Source: Steroidobacteraceae bacterium | GTDB taxonomy: Bacteria; Pseudomonadota; Gammaproteobacteria; Steroidobacterales; Steroidobacteraceae | Direction: 5' to 3' | Length of the DNA stretch: 5,153 bases | Assembly (NCBI GenBank): GCA_021325695.1 | Contig: JAJTCR010000145.1 | Span: 1 to 5,153, forward strand | Shown: positions 1-3,763 of the stretch, piece after piece | Layout of the letters: each line of letters opens with the position of its first letter | How positions within the stretch are numbered: position 1 is the stretch's first letter | Notes under the pieces: model-generated | What the model saw: the letters and a program-made list of their open reading frames with translations, nothing else | Database searches by the model: none | Told to the model about the DNA's origin: nothing | Position numbers and translations under genes: made by a program

Positions 1-149
1 AGCCGTCGCCAGCGTTCCTGGGCGGCCGCATCGTAGGCCGAGTAGTCCTGGGTCACCGTGTAGTCGGGCCGCATGTCGCGGTAGTCGCCGCGCAGGCCGT
101 GACTGCTCGCTCCGAAAGTCGCGGGGGGTGCCGACATGCCGTCGTCCAT
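1..149 (-). CDS. phhA: Probable phenylalanine 4-hydroxylase, N-terminal fragment (runs off the left edge)
   Basis: Read on the minus strand, a frame opens at ATG 149-147 (alternative ATG 137-135) and stays open for 49 codons to the window edge. The protein begins MDDGMSAPPATFGASSHGLR and continues with GDYRDMRPDYTV, TQDYSAYDAAAQERWRRL. The pattern Y-T-V-x-Q-D-[YW]-x-x-Y followed by W-R-x-L resembles the segment just before the catalytic domain of bacterial aromatic amino acid hydroxylases, which convert phenylalanine to tyrosine using a pterin and iron. The His and Glu iron ligands would lie outside the window, so the assignment rests on this short stretch alone. Neither start has a strong ribosome binding site: GGACGA at 147-142 would serve the ATG at 137, and an AAAAGGA at 176-170 is too far from 149. 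The gene is divergent from the secreted protein gene at 303. The alternative is an unrelated protein with a chance match. Confidence 0.55.
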   Translation of the reverse strand, partial: MDDGMSAPPATFGASSHGLRGDYRDMRPDYTVTQDYSAYDAAAQERWRR

Positions 150-171
150 GGTGATTGCCGGAAGGTGCGTC

Positions 172-201
172 CTTTTACGTCCAGCGGGCACGGTTTGCCA
201 A
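172..201 (-). promoter_or_regulatory. Candidate minus-strand promoter for the hydroxylase-like gene
   Basis: Read on the minus strand, TTGGCA (201-196) resembles a sigma-70 -35 box (TTGACA, 5 of 6). It is followed 18 bases later by TAAAAG (177-172), a weak -10 match. Transcription would begin near 165 and leave a short leader before the ATG at 149 or 137. The match is modest and based only on consensus similarity. Confidence 0.28.
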
Positions 202-202
202 G

Positions 203-225
203 CCGCCCGGCGGATGGACGGGCGG
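203..225. repeat. 7-bp inverted repeat, possible operator
   Basis: CCGCCCG at 203-209 and CGGGCGG at 219-225 are perfect inverted copies separated by 9 bases. The repeat sits just upstream of the plus-strand TATAGT (236-241) and next to the minus-strand TTGGCA (201-196). That is where a regulator controlling either direction could bind. Short GC palindromes are common by chance in DNA of this composition, so this is a possibility only. Confidence 0.3.
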
Positions 226-235
226 TTCCCTGCGG

Positions 236-241
236 TATAGT
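236..241 (+). promoter_or_regulatory. Candidate -10 element for the plus-strand transcript
   Basis: TATAGT matches the sigma-70 -10 consensus TATAAT at five of six positions and is the best such hexamer upstream of the gene at 303. No convincing -35 box is present at 16-18 bases upstream; TTGCCA at 195-200 is too far away. If real, transcription would start near 248 and give a leader of about 55 nt. Confidence 0.28.
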
Positions 242-288
242 TGGGTTTCCGCGCCGGCCGGACCGCCGTGCTCCCGACCCCCGCAGCC

Positions 289-293
289 GAGGA
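289..293 (+). promoter_or_regulatory. Ribosome binding site that fixes the start at 303
   Basis: GAGGA lies 9 bases before ATG 303. It supports this start, which begins a signal peptide, over the earlier in-frame ATG at 99. Confidence 0.75.
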
Positions 294-302
294 TTGATCT
301 AC

Positions 303-686
303 ATGAAGCTTTCGACCGCCCTCGCGATCGCTCCGTTCCTGCTGGCGATGAACGTCGCCGCCGAAGCCGCCTGCGTATACCCCCAGGCCCCCCAGACCCT
401 GCCGAACGGCAGCAGCGCGAACAAGGATGAAATGCTGGCCGCGCAGGACCTGGTCAAGCAATACGTCAAGAACGTGCAGGAGACCTACCTGCCCTGCCTC
501 GACAAGGAGCGCACCGACGCGGCCGCCGCGCTCGACAACATGGACCCCGAGTTCACGCAGAAGAAGGCGGCGCTCGACGCGATCCACGCCAAGAAACACA
601 ACGCGGCGCTCGACGAGTTGCAGGCGTTCGTCGACCGCTGGAACGGCGAAAAGAAGGCGTACTCGGACAAGCAGGCGGACAAGTAA
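303..686 (+). CDS. Small secreted (probably periplasmic) protein of unknown function
   Basis: A 127-residue protein whose family I do not recognise. Residues 1-22 form a typical Sec signal peptide: basic Lys2, a hydrophobic core rich in Ala/Leu (about residues 5-19), then A-E-A at 20-22, which suggests signal peptidase I cleavage before Ala23-Cys24. A Cys follows, but Glu at the -3 position argues against a lipobox, so a soluble periplasmic protein is more likely than a lipoprotein. The mature part has two cysteines (24 and 65) that could form a disulfide. From about residue 40 to the end it is rich in Lys, Asp, Glu and Ala with a helical pattern and no further membrane segment. The start is supported by GAGGA at 289-293. 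moeA follows after 29 nt with no terminator between, so the two may be cotranscribed, but nothing in the protein points to cofactor synthesis. Confidence 0.8.
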   Translation: MKLSTALAIAPFLLAMNVAAEAACVYPQAPQTLPNGSSANKDEMLAAQDLVKQYVKNVQETYLPCLDKERTDAAAALDNMDPEFTQKKAALDAIHAKKHNAALDELQAFVDRWNGEKKAYSDKQADK

Positions 687-715
687 CCCACCGCGGGGTT
701 GCATCGCACGGGGCC

Positions 716-1933
716 ATGGCCGACATCGCCGAACTGCCCTCGCCCGCCGAGGCGGAAGCGCTGATCCGCGAGCGCGTGCAGGCCCTGCCGATCGAGTCGC
801 GTCCGCTCGCCTCGCTCGCGGGCGCGGTGCTTGCGCAATCGGTGCGGTCCGAGCGCGACCAGCCACCGTTCGACCGCGTCATGATGGACGGCGTCGCGCT
901 CGCCTCGCAGGCCTGGCGCGAAGGCCGGCGTCGCTACCGGATCGCCGGCACCCAGCCCGCGGGCCTGCCGCCGATGCGACTGGACGACGCGGAGACCTGT
1001 CTCGAGGCGATGACGGGCGCGGTGCTGCCGCACGGCTGCGATTGCGTCGTGCCGGTCGAACGGATCACGGTCGACGACGGCGTCGCGGTGGTGGACGAGC
1101 GCACTCCGGTCGAGCCGTTCTGGAACGTGCACACGCGCGGCCTCGACTGCCGCGAAGGCGACATGCTGCTGGTCCGGGGCACGGTGCTGGGCGCCCCGGA
1201 ACTCGCGGTGCTCGCGTCGGCCGGGCTGCCGCGCGCCGACGTGCACGCCGATCCCCGCATCGTCATCGTCACCACCGGCGACGAGCTCGTCGCGCCCGAC
1301 GAGCCGATCGAGGCCTGGCAGGTGCGACGTTCGAACAGCCACGCGCTCCGTGGCGCCCTGAACCTGCGCGGCTTCCAGCGCGTCGCCGAGGACCATCTGC
1401 CGGACGATCGCGCGGTGCTCGGCAAGCGCCTCGCGAGGCACCTGGCCACGCACGACGTGGTCCTGCTCACGGGCGGCGTGTCGATGGGTCGCTTCGACCA
1501 CGTGCCGAGCGTGCTGCGCGAACTCGGCGTCGCCGAGGTGTTCCACAAGGTGGCTCAGCGTCCGGGGAAGCCGATCTGGTTCGGCATCGGCCCGTCCGGG
1601 CAGACCGTGTTCGGCCTGCCGGGCAATCCCGTCTCGGCGCTGGTCTGCCTGCTGCGCTATGCCTTGCCCGCCGTCTACGGAATGCTCGGCGCACGTCCGC
1701 ACGCGCCCGAACACGTGCCCCTCGGTGCGGCGCACGTCGTCAAGGACGGCCTGTGGCACTTCCTGCCCGTCCGTATCGAGCAGAGCCCGGCGCTCGGCCT
1801 CGTGGCGATGCCGCGCCCGACGCGCGGCTCGGGCGATTTCGTGTCGTTGCTCGGCACCGACGGCTTCGTCGAGTTGCCTCCCGGCCCGCGCGAACTGCAG
1901 GCGGGCTTCATCGCACCGCTGTACCGGTGGTGA
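716..1933 (+). CDS. moeA: Molybdopterin molybdenumtransferase MoeA
   Basis: 405 residues, close to the 411 of E. coli MoeA. It catalyses the last common step of Moco synthesis, inserting molybdate into adenylylated molybdopterin in the cytoplasm. Visible signatures are M-D-G at 57-59 (Asp58 equivalent to E. coli Asp59), M-T-G-A at 99-102, T-T-G-D-E-L at 186-191, T-G-G-V-S-M-G at 252-258 followed by Asp261, R-P-G-K-P at 282-286 and G-L-P-G-N-P-V-S at 300-307. These are the MoeA N-terminal, MoCF-like and C-terminal domains in the expected order. Some positions differ from the E. coli type: D-R-V-M-M-D-G-V-A in place of the usual N-S-A-M-D-G-Y-A, T-R-G-L-D (140-144) in place of R-R-G-E-D, S-N (206-207) in place of D-T-N, and Arg282 where E. 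coli has Lys. This suggests a divergent MoeA subfamily. The ATG at 716 has only a weak GGGG before it (710-713). It is the first of the five Moco genes, 29 nt after the secreted protein gene. Confidence 0.95.
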   Translation: MADIAELPSPAEAEALIRERVQALPIESRPLASLAGAVLAQSVRSERDQPPFDRVMMDGVALASQAWREGRRRYRIAGTQPAGLPPMRLDDAETCLEAMTGAVLPHGCDCVVPVERITVDDGVAVVDERTPVEPFWNVHTRGLDCREGDMLLVRGTVLGAPELAVLASAGLPRADVHADPRIVIVTTGDELVAPDEPIEAWQVRRSNSHALRGALNLRGFQRVAEDHLPDDRAVLGKRLARHLATHDVVLLTGGVSMGRFDHVPSVLRELGVAEVFHKVAQRPGKPIWFGIGPSGQTVFGLPGNPVSALVCLLRYALPAVYGMLGARPHAPEHVPLGAAHVVKDGLWHFLPVRIEQSPALGLVAMPRPTRGSGDFVSLLGTDGFVELPPGPRELQAGFIAPLYRW

Positions 1934-1950
1934 CGCCGCGGCCCGCGGCG
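1934..1950 (+). repeat. 8-bp inverted repeat (hairpin) between moeA and moaA
   Basis: CGCCGCGG (1934-1941) and CCGCGGCG (1943-1950) are perfect inverted copies around one central base. In RNA this would form a GC-only stem of about 7 bp with a 3-nt loop. It starts one base after the moeA stop codon and its last base is the first base of the moaA ribosome binding site GAGGA (1950-1954). No U-run follows, so it is not a standard terminator. It could limit moaA translation, protect an mRNA end, or be chance. Confidence 0.5.
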
Positions 1951-1954
1951 AGGA
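1950..1954 (+). promoter_or_regulatory. moaA ribosome binding site
   Basis: GAGGA lies 10 bases before ATG 1965. It picks this start over upstream in-frame codons inside moeA. Its first base is shared with the hairpin at 1934-1950. Confidence 0.7.
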
Positions 1955-1964
1955 CAATGCCGGC

Positions 1965-3005
1965 ATGACGAACCTGACGACGGTGTCGGCGCCGCTGCGC
2001 GACCGGCTCGGGCGACCGATCCACGACCTGCGCATCTCGGTGATGGACCGGTGCAACTTCCGCTGCCCGTACTGCATGCCGCAGTCCACCTTCCACGACA
2101 AATACCGCTTCCTGAAGTCGGCCGAGCGGCTCACGTTCGAGGAGATCGCGCGCCTCGGGCGACTCGCGGCCGGGCTCGGCGTGCGTAAACTCAGGCTGAC
2201 CGGCGGTGAGCCGCTGCTGCGCAGCGGTCTGCCGGAACTGGTGTCGGAACTGTCCACCATCGAAGGCATCGAGGACGTCGCGCTCACGACCAACGGCGTG
2301 CTGCTCGCGCAACATGCGGCCGAACTCAAGGGCAACGGCCTGCACCGCGTCACGGTCAGCCTCGATTCGCTCGACGAAACGGTCTTCACTGAAATGTCCG
2401 GCGGCTTCGGCGGGCTCGCCCAGGTGCTGCAAGGCATCGAGGCGGCGCTCGAAGCCGGGCTGCGGCCGGTCAAGGTCAACACGGTCGTGCAGCGGGGCCG
2501 CAACGACCACACCGTGCTTGACGTGCTCGAGCGCTTCCGCGGCACGGGCGTCACGGTGCGGCTGATCGAGTACATGGACGTGGGCACGCGCAACCAGTGG
2601 AATGCCAGCGACGTCGTGCCGTCAGCCGAGTTGCTCGCGAGGATCCGCACGCGCTGGAGCGTGTCGCCGGCGCCCGGCCGCTACCGTGGCGAGGTCGCCG
2701 AGCGCTACGTCTACGACGACGGCGCGGGCGAGATCGGCTTCGTGTCCTCCGTGAGCGCGCCGTTCTGCGGCGATTGCAACCGCGCACGGCTCTCGTCGGA
2801 GGGCGTGCTGTACACCTGCCTGTTCGCGACGCACGGGGTCGACCTGCGCTCGCCGCTTCGAGCCGGCGCCTCGGACCTCGAACTGCTCGACCTGATCCGC
2901 CACGCGTGGTCGCAGCGCACGGACCGATATTCGGAGCTTCGCAGCGTATTGCGCTCGAGGGAAGCGCCGCTGCGCAAGGTCGAGATGCACTACATCGGCG
3001 GCTGA
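1965..3005 (+). CDS. moaA: GTP 3',8-cyclase MoaA (radical SAM)
   Basis: 346 residues, near the usual 330-340. MoaA uses S-adenosylmethionine and two 4Fe-4S clusters to rearrange GTP into 3',8-cyclo-GTP, the first Moco step. MoaC then makes cyclic pyranopterin monophosphate. The radical SAM motif C-x3-C-x2-C is Cys30, Cys34 and Cys37 (C-N-F-R-C-P-Y-C), followed by M-P. T-G-G-E-P at 79-83 contacts SAM, L-T-T-N-G at 107-111 and S-L-D-S at 132-135 are typical. The second cluster is bound by Cys268, Cys271 and Cys285 (C-x2-C-x13-C), with N-R-x-R-L at 272-276. The chain ends in Gly-Gly (345-346), the conserved tail needed for catalysis in this family. All key residues are present, so the enzyme should be active. 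The ATG at 1965 has GAGGA 10 bases upstream. moaC begins 11 nt after the stop. Confidence 0.97.
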   Translation: MTNLTTVSAPLRDRLGRPIHDLRISVMDRCNFRCPYCMPQSTFHDKYRFLKSAERLTFEEIARLGRLAAGLGVRKLRLTGGEPLLRSGLPELVSELSTIEGIEDVALTTNGVLLAQHAAELKGNGLHRVTVSLDSLDETVFTEMSGGFGGLAQVLQGIEAALEAGLRPVKVNTVVQRGRNDHTVLDVLERFRGTGVTVRLIEYMDVGTRNQWNASDVVPSAELLARIRTRWSVSPAPGRYRGEVAERYVYDDGAGEIGFVSSVSAPFCGDCNRARLSSEGVLYTCLFATHGVDLRSPLRAGASDLELLDLIRHAWSQRTDRYSELRSVLRSREAPLRKVEMHYIGG

Positions 3006-3016
3006 GGGGCACGGCC

Positions 3017-3499
3017 ATGAGCGCGCTCACGCACGTCGACGCCGCGGGCAAGCCCACGATGGTGGACGTGGGCGACAAGCCGGTGACGCAGCGCACGGCC
3101 GTGGCGGAAACGCGCGTGCGATTTCCGGCGGCGGTGGCCGGCACGCTGCGGCAGGCGCAGTACGCGACCGCCAAGGGCCCCGTCTTCCAGACCGCGATCA
3201 TCGCCGGGGTCATGGCGGCCAAGCGCACGCACGAACTGATTCCGTTCTGCCATCCGCTCGGGCTCGAGCGCTGCGACGTCGCGATCGACATGCAGGGCGA
3301 CGAGGCCGTGGTCCGTTGCACAGTGTCGGTCCACCACAAGACCGGCGTGGAGATGGAGGCGCTCACCGGCGCCTCGATCGCGGCCCTCACGATCTACGAC
3401 ATGTGCAAGGCGCTCTCGCACGCGATCGTGATCGCGGAGACGCGCCTCGTCGAAAAGCACGGCGGCAAGCGCGACGTCACGGCGGCCGGCAGTGCATAA
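3017..3499 (+). CDS. moaC: Cyclic pyranopterin monophosphate synthase MoaC
   Basis: 160 residues against 161 in E. coli. MoaC converts 3',8-cyclo-GTP made by MoaA into cyclic pyranopterin monophosphate and usually acts as a hexamer in the cytoplasm. The sequence is collinear with E. coli MoaC: L-T-H at 4-6, M-V-D-V at 15-18, A-A-K-R-T at 67-71, L-I-P-F-C-H-P-L at 74-81, K-T-G-V-E-M-E-A-L-T at 108-117 and I-Y-D-M-C-K-A at 126-132. The catalytic pair Asp128 and Lys131 falls at the same numbers as in E. coli. The ATG at 3017 is preceded by AGGGG (3005-3009), which overlaps the moaA stop codon. This suggests coupled translation. Upstream in-frame sequence back to 2597 lies inside moaA and is not part of the gene. 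Confidence 0.97.
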   Translation: MSALTHVDAAGKPTMVDVGDKPVTQRTAVAETRVRFPAAVAGTLRQAQYATAKGPVFQTAIIAGVMAAKRTHELIPFCHPLGLERCDVAIDMQGDEAVVRCTVSVHHKTGVEMEALTGASIAALTIYDMCKALSHAIVIAETRLVEKHGGKRDVTAAGSA

Positions 3500-3504
3500 C
3501 CCGC

Positions 3505-3510
3505 GGAGGA
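3505..3510 (+). promoter_or_regulatory. moaD ribosome binding site
   Basis: GGAGGA is the strongest Shine-Dalgarno match in the operon and lies 10 bases before GTG 3521. It supports the non-ATG start of moaD. Confidence 0.75.
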
Positions 3511-3520
3511 CGAGCTTGCC

Positions 3521-3763
3521 GTGAACAGGATTCACCTGCAGTACTTCGCGGTGCTGCGCGAACAGGCGGGGCGCAGCGAGGAGACGGTCGACACGACCGC
3601 GGCGAACCCCGCCGAGCTCTACGAGCAGGTCCGTGCGAGCCACGGTTTTTCGCTGCCGCGTGCGTTGCTGCGCGTCGCCGTCAACGACGAGTTCCGCGAG
3701 TGGACGGCGCCGCTCGCGAGCGGCGACCGCGTCGTCTTCATCCCGCCGGTCGCGGGGGGCTGA
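3521..3763 (+). CDS. moaD: Molybdopterin synthase sulfur carrier subunit MoaD
   Basis: 80 residues (E. coli MoaD has 81), a ubiquitin-like beta-grasp protein. Its C-terminal glycine is adenylated by MoeB, converted to a thiocarboxylate, and then donates sulfur to cyclic pyranopterin monophosphate inside MoaE. The sequence shows the typical N-terminal strand (I-H-L-Q-Y-F-A-V-L-R-E at 4-14), the L-L-R-V-A-V-N motif near 49-55, G-D-R-V-V-F-I-P-P-V-A-G-G at 68-80 and the required terminal Gly-Gly (79-80). Translation starts at GTG 3521, backed by GGAGGA at 3505-3510, 21 nt after moaC. The stop codon TGA (3761-3763) overlaps the ATG of the next gene as TGATG. MoaD is therefore made alongside the fused MoaE-MoeB protein, which contains both of its enzyme partners. 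Confidence 0.96.
   Translation: MNRIHLQYFAVLREQAGRSEETVDTTAANPAELYEQVRASHGFSLPRALLRVAVNDEFREWTAPLASGDRVVFIPPVAGG

Larger units (their letters stand above)
150..302. promoter_or_regulatory. Divergent intergenic region between the minus-strand hydroxylase-like gene and the plus-strand secreted protein gene
   Basis: These 153 bases separate two divergent starts, so they should hold promoters for both directions. They contain a few AT-richer patches in an otherwise GC-rich stretch (CCTTTTACG around 171-179, GGTATAGTT around 234-242). They also hold a 7-bp inverted repeat at 203-225 that lies between the two promoter-like elements. I see no coding signal here. The plus-strand frame open from 99 crosses this region, but it has no ribosome binding site and is antisense to the minus-strand gene. 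Confidence 0.6.

Noticed and set aside
195..241. TTGCCA (195-200) and TATAGT (236-241) as a plus-strand promoter pair
   Set aside because: The 35-base spacing is far too long for a sigma-70 promoter.
99..302. N-terminal extension of the secreted protein by 68 residues from ATG 99
   Set aside because: It would bury a good signal peptide inside the protein, has no ribosome binding site, and overlaps the minus-strand gene start. GAGGA at 289-293 supports the start at 303.
685..700. Small inverted repeat AACCC-N6-GGGTT as a terminator after the secreted protein gene
   Set aside because: Only 5 bp of stem, overlapping the stop codon, and no T-run follows.
1659..1964. Longer moaA starting inside moeA
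   Set aside because: The extra 102 residues read moeA out of frame, and family length and GAGGA at 1950-1954 fit the start at 1965.
427..1968. A 513-codon plus-strand frame overlapping moeA
   Set aside because: An out-of-frame reading of moeA with a very Arg/Pro/Ala-rich translation and no domain.
485..2650. A 721-codon open frame on the minus strand
   Set aside because: It lies antisense to moeA, most of moaA and part of the upstream gene, all supported by clear family motifs. Long antisense frames are expected where the third codon position is nearly always G or C. The translation is low in recognisable motifs and rich in Arg, Ala and His.
2597..3016. Longer moaC starting inside moaA
   Set aside because: The extension is an out-of-frame reading of moaA. 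The start at 3017 gives the family's normal length and numbering.
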